The position numbers and the translations under genes are program-made. Below, one piece after another: positions 22,454 to 33,311 of a DNA stretch of 35,067 nt (its first letter is position 1; every line of letters begins with the position of its first letter). Origin of the DNA: JBBQXK01 sp038251625 (GTDB lineage: Bacteria; Pseudomonadota; Alphaproteobacteria; Rhodobacterales; Rhodobacteraceae). Location of the stretch: the NCBI GenBank assembly GCA_038251625.1, contig JBBSBE010000027.1, forward strand, positions 1 through 35,067. Direction: 5' to 3'. The notes beneath the pieces were generated by a model. The model was given only the letters and a program-made list of their open reading frames with translations, did no database searches and had not been told where the DNA came from.

Positions 22454-22518
22454 TCTTGGCCCGGCAATAAGGCGGATCGCGCAAGATGGGGCACCTTCGA
22501 CTTGCATCAGGCGGTCCG

Positions 22519-24564
22519 ATGCCGGAAGCGGCCGACCTGCTGCACCGCGTCTGGGGCTTCCCCGAGTTTCGTCCCGGGCAGGAAGAGATTGTGGCGGCAG
22601 TGCGCGACGGGCGCGACGTGCTGGCGATCATGCCGACGGGCGGGGGCAAGTCGTTGTGTTTTCAGCTTCCGGCGCTCTGCCGCGACGGGGTGACGGTGGT
22701 GATCTCGCCGCTGATCGCCCTGATGCGCGATCAGGTGCGCGCGCTGAAAGCGCTGGGGGTGGAGGCGGGGGCGCTGACCTCGGGCAACACCGAGGAAGAG
22801 ACGGAAGAGGTGTTCGCGTCCATCGACGCAGGTGCGCTGAAACTTCTCTACATCGCGCCCGAACGCCTCGCCTCGGCCTCTGCGCTGCCCCTGTTGCGGC
22901 GTGCAAAGGTAACGGCAATTGCGGTGGACGAGGCGCATTGTGTCAGCCAGTGGGGCCACGACTTCCGCCCCGATTACCTCCGCATCGGTGAGTTGCGCCG
23001 CGCCCTTGGCGTGCCGCTGGCGGCTTTTACCGCGACGGCGGATGAGGAAACGCGCGCCGAAATCGTGGAGCGCCTTTTTGCCGGGGCGGAACCCGCCATC
23101 TTCCTGCGCGGCTTTGACCGGCCCAACATTCACCTCGCCTTCGCCGTGAAGGACAACCCGCGCCGTCAGGTGCTGGCCTTCGCCGCCGCCCGCAAGGGGC
23201 AGTCGGGCATCGTCTATTGCGGCACGCGGGCCAAGACGGAAACGCTGGCCGCCGCGCTGAAAGAGGCGGGGCATCTGGCGCTGGCCTATCACGCGGGTCT
23301 TGAGGCAGAGGAACGCAGGCGGGTCGAGGCCGCGTTCCAGCGCGAGGACGGGCTGATCGTGGTGGCGACGGTCGCTTTCGGGATGGGGATCGACAAGCCC
23401 GATATCCGTTGGGTGGCGCATGCGGATCTGCCCAAATCCATCGAAGGATACTATCAGGAGATCGGACGCGCGGGCCGCGACGGGGCGCCTGCCGAAACGC
23501 TGACACTTTATGGCGCCGATGACATCCGCTTTCGCAGGACCCAGATCGACGAAGGGCTTGCGCCGCCGGAGCGCAAGAACGCCGATCACGGACGGCTGAA
23601 TGCCCTTCTTGGCCTTGCCGAAGCCACCGCATGCCGCCGCCAGAAACTCTTGGGCTATTTCGGTGAAACGCCGGGCCCTTGCGGCAATTGCGATCTTTGC
23701 CAGCGCCCCGCCCTTCTGTTTGATGCGACCGATGCGGTGCGAAAGGCGCTTTCGGCCGTGCTGCGGACAGGGGAATGGTTCGGGGCCGGGCATCTGATCG
23801 ACATTCTGACAGGCACTGCCACGCCCAAGGTGCGCGAGCGAGGGCACGACCAGCTGCCGACGTTCGCGGTTGGGCAAGAGCTGTCGAAACCCGCATGGGG
23901 CGCTGTGTTTCGCCAGATGATGGGGCGCGACCTCCTGCGCCCCGACCCTGAACGCCACGGCGCGCTGCGGATGACGGAAGCTGCCCGCCCCGTGTTGCGC
24001 GGCGAGGAACAGGTGACACTGCGCCGTGACAGCGTGGCGGCGGCGGAAGAGCGCAGCCCCGTGCGCGCGCTGGTGGCCGATGAAGATGCGGGGCTGTTGT
24101 CCCTTCTGAAAGCCAAGCGGCGCGCGCTTGCCGAGACGCAGAAGGTGCCCGCCTATGTGGTTTTCCCGGACCGCACTCTGATCGAGATGGCCGAGAGGCG
24201 CCCCGCCACGCTGGACGCGATGGCACGGATAACCGGGGTCGGGGCGAAGAAGCTGGAAACCTACGGCGGCGCCTTCCTGGAGGTGATCACGGGCGAGGCC
24301 GCAGCGCGCCCACATCCCGCGCGCCGCGCGCTTGCGGGCCGTGATGCAGGCGCGATCTTCGACAGGTTGGCCGAGGTGCAGGTTGCGCTGGCACGCGGCG
24401 AAGATGGCACGGGCAAGCCCCTGTCTTGCGCCAGTGCCACGCTGCGCGCGATTGCCGAAGCGCGGCCCAGCACCCTTGCGGAACTCGCGCGCCTGGCGGG
24501 CATGTCGGAGGCGCGCATCGACCGCTTCGGCGAGGCGTTTCTTGGCGTTGTGCGCGAAGGCTAG
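22519..24564 (+). CDS. recQ: ATP-dependent DNA helicase RecQ
   Basis: A 681-residue 3'-to-5' DNA helicase of the RecF-type repair pathway. It carries motif I MPTGGGKSLCFQ (Walker A at 39-45), motif II DEAHC (137-141), the RecQ aromatic loop SQWGHDFRPDY, TATADEET, and motif VI QEIGRAGRDG. The RQC zinc-binding part has cysteines in ATACRRQKLLGYFGE and CGNCDLC. Two HRDC-like domains follow (about 532-605 and 612-680), where most RecQ proteins have one. I chose the ATG at 22519 (AGGCGG upstream) over the in-frame ATG at 22486, because MPEAADLLHRVWGFPEFRPGQ fits the family start. Its TAG stop is shared in CTAG with the convergent tspO stop. Confidence 0.95.
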   Translation: MPEAADLLHRVWGFPEFRPGQEEIVAAVRDGRDVLAIMPTGGGKSLCFQLPALCRDGVTVVISPLIALMRDQVRALKALGVEAGALTSGNTEEETEEVFASIDAGALKLLYIAPERLASASALPLLRRAKVTAIAVDEAHCVSQWGHDFRPDYLRIGELRRALGVPLAAFTATADEETRAEIVERLFAGAEPAIFLRGFDRPNIHLAFAVKDNPRRQVLAFAAARKGQSGIVYCGTRAKTETLAAALKEAGHLALAYHAGLEAEERRRVEAAFQREDGLIVVATVAFGMGIDKPDIRWVAHADLPKSIEGYYQEIGRAGRDGAPAETLTLYGADDIRFRRTQIDEGLAPPERKNADHGRLNALLGLAEATACRRQKLLGYFGETPGPCGNCDLCQRPALLFDATDAVRKALSAVLRTGEWFGAGHLIDILTGTATPKVRERGHDQLPTFAVGQELSKPAWGAVFRQMMGRDLLRPDPERHGALRMTEAARPVLRGEEQVTLRRDSVAAAEERSPVRALVADEDAGLLSLLKAKRRALAETQKVPAYVVFPDRTLIEMAERRPATLDAMARITGVGAKKLETYGGAFLEVITGEAAARPHPARRALAGRDAGAIFDRLAEVQVALARGEDGTGKPLSCASATLRAIAEARPSTLAELARLAGMSEARIDRFGEAFLGVVREG

Positions 24565-25004
24565 TTAAGCCAGACCACACCGGCGTTGACGGAAGTGGCC
24601 AGCGTGACCCAGATCGCGTAGGGCACGAACATCAGGGCCGATGGCCTGTCCGTCGGCCAAGCGGCGCGGATGAAGGCGAGGATCAGCACCCACAGTCCCG
24701 CGATCACGGCAAGGCCTGCCAGTGGCAGCTGGAGACCGAAGAACACCGGCGGCCAGGCGAAATTCACCACCATCTGCGCGACCCACAGCGCAAAGGGCCC
24801 GCGCGCCAGAAACACACGCGCCCCGGCCCATCCGATCAGGATGTAAAGCACCGTCCAGATCGGGCCAAAGGCCCAGGGCGGTGGGGTGAACCAGGGCCTT
24901 TGAAGGGTGTCGTACCATTCCCCCGGCCGCATGGTGGCGCCGATCAAAAGGCCAAGCGCCAGGGTGCCCGCGATAAAGGCGGCGTGAACAAGGATGGGGC
25001 GCAT
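24561..25004 (-). CDS. tspO: TspO/MBR-family tryptophan-rich sensory protein
   Basis: A 147-residue, five-helix membrane protein of the TspO/translocator protein family. The signature RPWFTPPPWAFGPIWTVLY is at residues 36-54, followed by helix 3 and 4 segments (ALWVAQMVVNFAWPPVFFGL) and the final APYAIW-like VPYAIWVTLATSVNAGVVWLN. In Rhodobacter sphaeroides the homologue sits in the outer membrane and tunes photopigment gene expression, and the family binds porphyrins. No photosynthesis or tetrapyrrole gene is visible in this window. The ATG at 25004 has GGAG before it on the minus strand; the longer frame to 25145 lacks support. The 155 bases between this gene and the kinase hold only a GCCCATGGGC palindrome near 25141. 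Confidence 0.94.
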   Translation of the reverse strand: MRPILVHAAFIAGTLALGLLIGATMRPGEWYDTLQRPWFTPPPWAFGPIWTVLYILIGWAGARVFLARGPFALWVAQMVVNFAWPPVFFGLQLPLAGLAVIAGLWVLILAFIRAAWPTDRPSALMFVPYAIWVTLATSVNAGVVWLN

Positions 25005-25159
25005 GGCGTGGTCTCCGGTGATCCGTCCCATGCAGGTAGCGTGGCGTGGCTGCGCTGCCAACCGTCGATGTTCATGGCGCGCGCCGATGTGCAAATGCGC
25101 GGCGGCGAAAGCAGTTTCCGCTTCATCTGGCAGGCTGGTGCCCATGGGCCTTGGCGGGA

Positions 25160-27697
<2,538 letters not shown>

Positions 27698-27790
27698 GCG
27701 TGCGTCCCGTCTTCTGCCTGCGCCGCACCGTGCCCTTCGGGGCCGCGCCCCTGCCTTCTTTGGCGCAACACTGTGAAGCGAGGCTTAACG

Positions 27791-27865
27791 GCGAAAATCC
27801 GATGCCCGGTTTCGCGAATCCTTGCGTGGGCCGGGGTGCTCTGCGACCCTTGTACCAATTGATAC
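27791..27865. promoter_or_regulatory. Inverted repeats in the kinase/alpha-2-macroglobulin spacer
   Basis: GCGAAA (27791-27796) is repeated inverted as TTTCGC (27810-27815). GTACCAATTGATAC (27852-27865) is a 14-bp palindrome with one mismatched pair, lying just before the ribosome-binding site GGGAGGA of the alpha-2-macroglobulin gene. These could be regulator sites in the divergent spacer; they are short and the role is speculative. Confidence 0.25.
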
Positions 27866-27878
27866 GGGAGGATTGACG

Positions 27879-30800
27879 ATGCGCGGATTGGCACTGGCCG
27901 TCTTGCTGGCCTTGACTGGCGTTCCCTCTGGCGGTCTCGCGCAAGAGCGCATTCCCGAGCGTCGACTGATTTACACCGAGAATGCCGACCTGCCCGGTGG
28001 CGATTTCGCCAACCAGCGAAACAGCAGCATCGAGGCGTGCGAGATCGCCTGTCTGACGGATCGCCGTTGCACCGCGCTGACGTTCAACAGCCGTGCGAAT
28101 GCGTGTTTCCTAAAGGCCGACCCCGGCACCCCGGCTTTCTATCAGGGCGCCTATTCAGCGCGTGTCGTCCCGGCCGCCGCCGACGCCCTGCGCCGCGCAA
28201 CCGCGCGGGCACCGGATCTTGCGTTCCTCGATCAGGGCGACTTGGACCGCGCGCTCGATCAGGCCAAGGCGCTGGGCGGGCTGCACATCACCGGGGAATC
28301 GACGCCCGAAGAACACATGGCCGCTGCGCAAGAGGCCGAGCGGCGGCGGGATTTTAGCGGGGCGGCGGCTTTTGTCGGGGCCGCGGTGAACGTGACCGAC
28401 GCGGGTGGCGACTGGGCCGAATACGCGCGGCTTTTGCTTCTGGCGGCGTCGTCGAACCAGAACGAACGCGCGGCCTTCCTTGACCGTTCGATCCTGGCAT
28501 CGGTCAACGCGTATCTGCGCACCGATGCCCCTGCGGCGCGGCATACGATCCTGTCCACCATGGCGCGTGCGCTGGAATTGAACGGGCGGGGCCGTGAAAC
28601 CGTCAGCGCGCTGCGGCTGGCGCAAGGCTTGCAGCCACGGGACGATACCGCGCTGGCCCTCGACGCGGCCATCGGCAAATACGGCTTTCGCATTGTCGAG
28701 AACGAAGTCCAGTCCGACGCCGCGCGCCCGCGCATTTGCGCCGTCTTCTCGGACGATCTGGTCAAGGCAGGGGTGGATTACGCGCCTTTCGTGCAGATGC
28801 CCGCGCCGGGTCTGACCGTGGTTCTGGCGGGTGACCGGCAACTGTGCGTCGAGGGGGCAGAGCATGGCCAGCGCGTGGCCGTCACCTTCCGTGAAGGGCT
28901 TCCTGCTGCGGACGGGCAGACGATGGTGAAGCCCGTCACCGTAACCTCTTACATCCGCGACCGCAGCCCGGCGGTATCGTTCCCAGGGCGCGGGTACGTG
29001 CTGCCGAAGGGTGGCGATCCTGCGGTGCCGGTCGAGACGGTGAATACCGATGCGCTTGCGCTGACGCTTTACCGTGTGACCGACCGCAACCTATTGCAGG
29101 CGATCCAGGGCGATTATTTCGGCCAGCCCATGGCCTATTGGCAAGAAGACGATTTCGCCTCGCGCATCGGCGAGGCGCTGTGGCAGGGCACCGCGACCGT
29201 GGCGTTGGAGGTGAACCGCGACATGACCACGCGGCTGCCGATGGCAGAGGCGCTGGCGGGGCAGGGGGCTGGCATCTATGTGCTGAAGGCCGCGATTGTA
29301 GGCAAGGACGAAACCGATACCGGCCCGGCGTGGCAATGGTTCGTTGTGACCGACCTTGGGATCACCACGCTTTCGGGCGTGGATGGCCTGCACGCCGTGA
29401 TCCGCAGTTTGGGCACCGCAGGGCCGAAGCCCGGCGTGACGGTCGAGCTTTTGAGCCGCGCCAACGCTGTGCTTGGTACGGCGGTGACGGATGCGGAAGG
29501 CATGGCCGCTTTTGCCGCTGGGCTGACGCGCGGAACCGGGGCAGCGGCGCCCGCGATGGTGGTGGCCAAGGAGGGCGAGGCGGATCTGGCGTTCCTGTCG
29601 CTGACCGACCCCGAGTTTGACCTTTCGGACCGTGGCGTGGAGGGGCGGCAGCCTGCGGGGCCGCTGGATGTGTACCTGACCACCGACCGGGGCGCCTATC
29701 GCGCAGGGGAAACCGTGCATGTCACATCGCTGGTGCGCGATGCCAAGGCCGGGGCGGTAACGGGGTTGCCGCTGACGGCGGTGCTGAAGCGCCCCGATGG
29801 GGTGGAATATTCCCGCGCGCTGGTCAGTGATCAGGGCGCTGGTGGGCATGTGTTCGATTTGCCGATCGCAGGCTCTGCCCCACGCGGGCGGTGGCAGGTG
29901 GAGTTGCGTGCCGATGCCGATGCCCCCGCGCTGGCGACCGCCGGTTTTCTGGTCGAGGATTTCCTGCCGGAGCGGATCGATTTCACGCTGGCCGTGCCAG
30001 ATGCGCCCTTGCGCCTTGGCGAAACGGGCAGGGTGACCGTGGCTGCGAAATACCTTTTCGGCCCGCCCGGTGCCGATCTGGCCATCGAGGGCGAGACCAC
30101 GCTGCGCGCCGCCAAGGGCCTCGCCGCGTTTCCGGGCTATGTCTTCGGCCGCGCGGATGAACGCTTTGACCCGCGCTATGCGTCCTTCGACGGCGGCATC
30201 CGTACCGATGCCGCAGGCGAAGCGGTGATCGACGCTGCCCTGCCCGACGCGCCGGACCCCGGCAGACCGCTGGAAGCGCGCTTTACCGTCCGCGTGGCGG
30301 AAGGGTCTGGCCGCCCGGTGGAACGCGAGGTTGTGAAGGCGTTGACACCGGCCGCACCGATGATCGGCATCAAGCCGCTGTTCGATGGCGTCGTGGCAGA
30401 AGGCAGCGAGGCGCGCTTTGCTTTGGTTGGCGTGGGCACCGACGAGGCACCGGTGCCCATGGCGCTGGCGTGGGAACTGACACGGATCGAGACGCGCTAT
30501 CAATGGTATCAGTCATATGGCAACTGGTATTGGGAACCTGTTACCACCCGTTCCCGCGTGGCCGAAGGCACCGCCAATCCCGGCGCCGCGCCAGAGGAAA
30601 TCGCGGCGCGGGTGACGTGGGGGCAATATGAACTGAAGGTCGCGCAGGCGGGGGGCGGGGCGGAATCCTCGACCACGTTCTTCGCGGGCTGGTATGCGCC
30701 CGCTGATGTATCCGCGACGCCCGACACGCTGGAACTTTCGCTCGATCAGCCTGCCTACAAGCCCGGTGACACCGCGATGCTGCGTGTGGTGCCGCGCGCT

Positions 30801-33311
30801 GGGGGCACGGCGTTGATTTCGGTCATGTCCAATCAGGTGATCGAGATGAAGGCGGTCGAGGTGAAGGAAGGCGAAAACCTGATCCCCCTTGCCGTGACCG
30901 ATGACTGGGGCGCGGGCGTTTACGTAACCGCCTCGGTTCTGCGCCCGATGGATGTGGCCGCCGGGCGCAATCCTGCCCGCGCTTTGGGCCTTGCGCACGC
31001 CGCCATCGACCCGGGCGCGCGAAAGCTGACCGCAACGGTTGAAACGGCCCCCGAGGCTGCCCCGCGCGGCCCAATGGAGGTGGCGGTGAAGGTAGAGGGG
31101 ATTGCCCCCGGTGATACCGCCTACGCCACAATCGCCGCTGTTGATGTGGGCATTCTGAACCTGACGGGGTTCAAGGTGCCCGACCCGGCCGGGTATTACT
31201 TCGGCCAGCGCAGGCTGGGTGTCGGGATCCGCGATGTCTATGGCCGCCTGATCGACGGGCTGAACGGGGCCGAGGGCCGCGTGCGATCCGGCGGGGACGC
31301 GGGCGCACAGGCGCGGCTGCAATCGCCGCCGCCGACAGAGGAACTTGTGGCCTATTTCGCGGGCCCCGTGACCGTGGGCACCGACGGCTATGCCCGCGCC
31401 ACGTTCGACCTTCCCTCGTTCAACGGCACCGTGCGCGTGATGGCTGTCGTGTGGTCGGGCAGGGGCGTGGGGCAGGCCAGCGCCGACGTGCTGGTGCGCG
31501 ATCCGGTGGTCGTGACGGCATCGGTGCCGCGCTTCCTGTCACCGGGTGACCGGTCGCGGCTCTTGCTGGAAATCGTGCATGCCACCGGACCCTCGGGCCG
31601 GATGGGCCTTGATGTCACCGCCAGTGGCCTGACGCTTGGCCCGGTTCCCTCGGGCTTTGATCTTGGCGATCAGGCCAAGGCGGTGTTTTCGGTGCCCGTG
31701 ACGGCGGGCGGCGTGGGCAACCAGACCATCGACGTGGCGCTGACCACGCCGGACGGAAAGCAACTTCTGAAACGCCTGACCGTGCCGGTGCAGGTGAACG
31801 ATCCCGAAGTCGCGCGGTCCACGCAGGTAGAGCTTGCCGCAGGCCAAAGCTTTACCTTCGACGGCGCGGCCTTTGCGGGCCTTGACCCCACCACAGGCAA
31901 GGCCACGCTGGCCGTTGGCCCCATCGCGCGGCTGGATGCGCCGGGGCTTCTGGCGGCGCTCGACCGCTATCCCTATGGCTGTACAGAGCAGCTCACCTCA
32001 AAGGCGCTGCCGCTTATCTACTTCGATCAGGTGGCGCAGGCGATGCAGTTGAAGGGGGCCGACAATATCCGCGGACGGATCGAACAGGCTGTCCGGGAGG
32101 TGCTGCTGAACCAGTCCTCCGAAGGGGCGTTCGGCCTTTGGCAAGCGGGGTCGGGGGATTTCTGGCTGGATGCCTACGTCACCGACTTCCTGAGCCGCGC
32201 CAAGGCACAAGGCTTTGCGGTGCCCGATCTTGCCTTCCGGTCCGCGCTCGACAACCTGCGCAATCAGGTGAACTACGCCGCCGATTTCGACACGGGCGGC
32301 GAGGCGCTGGCCTACGCGCTGATGGTGCTGGCCCGCGAAGGGGCGGCGGCGGTGGGCGATCTGCGCTACTTCGCCGATGTGAAGGGCGACGATTTCGCCA
32401 CCCCCATCGCGCAGGCGCAGCTTGGGGCGGCGCTGGCCTCTTACGGCGATCAGACCCGCGCCGATGCCATGTTCCGCCGGGCAGCCCTGCGCGTGGCTAC
32501 GGCAAATGACAGCCGCCAACCCTACCGTGCCGACTACGGCAGCAATCGCCGCGATGCTGCTGCCCTGCTGACGCTGGCAACCGAGGCGGGCAGTCAGGCG
32601 GTGGACGCCGATGCGCTGGCCGCAACCCTTGCCCGCCCCGGCAGCACGCTTTCGACGCAGGAACAGGCCTGGACGCTGCTTGCGGCCAACGCATTGATTT
32701 CGGGCGCGTCAACGGACGGGATCACCTTCAACGGCCTGCCACCGTCTGGCCCGCTGGTGCGGGTCTTCGATGGCGGCGTGGGCGATCCGGTGGTGGTGGC
32801 CAACGGATCGGGCCGGGTACAGACCGTGACCGTCACGGCTTATGGCGTGCCGGTCGAGCCCGAGCCTGCGGGCGGCAACGGCTATGGCATCACGCGCGCC
32901 TATTTCACGATGGACGGGGAAGAGGTGGATATCGCGCAGGGCGTGGCAGCTGGCACGCGGCTTGTGACCGTGCTGACGGTGCAGCCCTTCAACCGGGGCG
33001 AAGCGCGGCTGATGGTGGCCGATCCGCTGCCTGCCGGGTTCGAGATCGACAATCCCAACCTTTTGCAGGGCGGGCAGATTTCGGCGCTGGACTGGCTGAC
33101 GCTTGAGGGCAACATCACCCATGCCGAGTTCCGGCAGGACAGGTTTCTGGCAGCAGTGGACCGCTACAACACCGATCCCTTCACGCTGGCGTATATCGTG
33201 CGGGCAGTGGCGCCGGGGGTGTTCCACCACGCGGCGGCCTCGGTGGAAGACATGTACCGCCCCGATTTCCGCGCCCGGACCGATACGGGCGAGGTCTCCG
33301 TGACCGAGTGA
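27879..33311 (+). CDS. Bacterial alpha-2-macroglobulin with thioester motif and N-terminal PAN/apple-like domain
   Basis: An 1810-residue exported protein. A signal peptide (1-21, MRGLALAVLLALTGVPSGGLA) has no lipobox cysteine. Residues about 30-98 look like a PAN/apple domain with Cys54, Cys58, Cys64 and Cys76. Long beta-sandwich (MG-type) repeats follow, including YLTTDRGAYRAGETVHV near 615 and LDQPAYKPGDTAML. The thioester site is YPYGCTEQL with Cys1368 and Gln1371, followed by an alpha-helical toroid domain (to about 1600) and a receptor-binding-like C-terminal domain. Family members trap proteases in the periplasm: cleavage of a bait region exposes the thioester, which links covalently to the attacker. 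Start: GGGAGGATTGACG before the ATG. The stop overlaps the pbpC start (TGATG), the classical pairing with PBP1C. Confidence 0.93.
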   Translation: MRGLALAVLLALTGVPSGGLAQERIPERRLIYTENADLPGGDFANQRNSSIEACEIACLTDRRCTALTFNSRANACFLKADPGTPAFYQGAYSARVVPAAADALRRATARAPDLAFLDQGDLDRALDQAKALGGLHITGESTPEEHMAAAQEAERRRDFSGAAAFVGAAVNVTDAGGDWAEYARLLLLAASSNQNERAAFLDRSILASVNAYLRTDAPAARHTILSTMARALELNGRGRETVSALRLAQGLQPRDDTALALDAAIGKYGFRIVENEVQSDAARPRICAVFSDDLVKAGVDYAPFVQMPAPGLTVVLAGDRQLCVEGAEHGQRVAVTFREGLPAADGQTMVKPVTVTSYIRDRSPAVSFPGRGYVLPKGGDPAVPVETVNTDALALTLYRVTDRNLLQAIQGDYFGQPMAYWQEDDFASRIGEALWQGTATVALEVNRDMTTRLPMAEALAGQGAGIYVLKAAIVGKDETDTGPAWQWFVVTDLGITTLSGVDGLHAVIRSLGTAGPKPGVTVELLSRANAVLGTAVTDAEGMAAFAAGLTRGTGAAAPAMVVAKEGEADLAFLSLTDPEFDLSDRGVEGRQPAGPLDVYLTTDRGAYRAGETVHVTSLVRDAKAGAVTGLPLTAVLKRPDGVEYSRALVSDQGAGGHVFDLPIAGSAPRGRWQVELRADADAPALATAGFLVEDFLPERIDFTLAVPDAPLRLGETGRVTVAAKYLFGPPGADLAIEGETTLRAAKGLAAFPGYVFGRADERFDPRYASFDGGIRTDAAGEAVIDAALPDAPDPGRPLEARFTVRVAEGSGRPVEREVVKALTPAAPMIGIKPLFDGVVAEGSEARFALVGVGTDEAPVPMALAWELTRIETRYQWYQSYGNWYWEPVTTRSRVAEGTANPGAAPEEIAARVTWGQYELKVAQAGGGAESSTTFFAGWYAPADVSATPDTLELSLDQPAYKPGDTAMLRVVPRAGGTALISVMSNQVIEMKAVEVKEGENLIPLAVTDDWGAGVYVTASVLRPMDVAAGRNPARALGLAHAAIDPGARKLTATVETAPEAAPRGPMEVAVKVEGIAPGDTAYATIAAVDVGILNLTGFKVPDPAGYYFGQRRLGVGIRDVYGRLIDGLNGAEGRVRSGGDAGAQARLQSPPPTEELVAYFAGPVTVGTDGYARATFDLPSFNGTVRVMAVVWSGRGVGQASADVLVRDPVVVTASVPRFLSPGDRSRLLLEIVHATGPSGRMGLDVTASGLTLGPVPSGFDLGDQAKAVFSVPVTAGGVGNQTIDVALTTPDGKQLLKRLTVPVQVNDPEVARSTQVELAAGQSFTFDGAAFAGLDPTTGKATLAVGPIARLDAPGLLAALDRYPYGCTEQLTSKALPLIYFDQVAQAMQLKGADNIRGRIEQAVREVLLNQSSEGAFGLWQAGSGDFWLDAYVTDFLSRAKAQGFAVPDLAFRSALDNLRNQVNYAADFDTGGEALAYALMVLAREGAAAVGDLRYFADVKGDDFATPIAQAQLGAALASYGDQTRADAMFRRAALRVATANDSRQPYRADYGSNRRDAAALLTLATEAGSQAVDADALAATLARPGSTLSTQEQAWTLLAANALISGASTDGITFNGLPPSGPLVRVFDGGVGDPVVVANGSGRVQTVTVTAYGVPVEPEPAGGNGYGITRAYFTMDGEEVDIAQGVAAGTRLVTVLTVQPFNRGEARLMVADPLPAGFEIDNPNLLQGGQISALDWLTLEGNITHAEFRQDRFLAAVDRYNTDPFTLAYIVRAVAPGVFHHAAASVEDMYRPDFRARTDTGEVSVTE

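Noticed and set aside
22453..22487. ATCTTG/CAAGAT inverted repeat between yggT and recQ
   Set aside because: Six-base arms with a 23-base loop are expected by chance in a stretch of this size.
22507..24315. 602-codon minus-strand frame opposite recQ
   Set aside because: Entirely inside recQ, which has all helicase motifs; the opposite frame has none.
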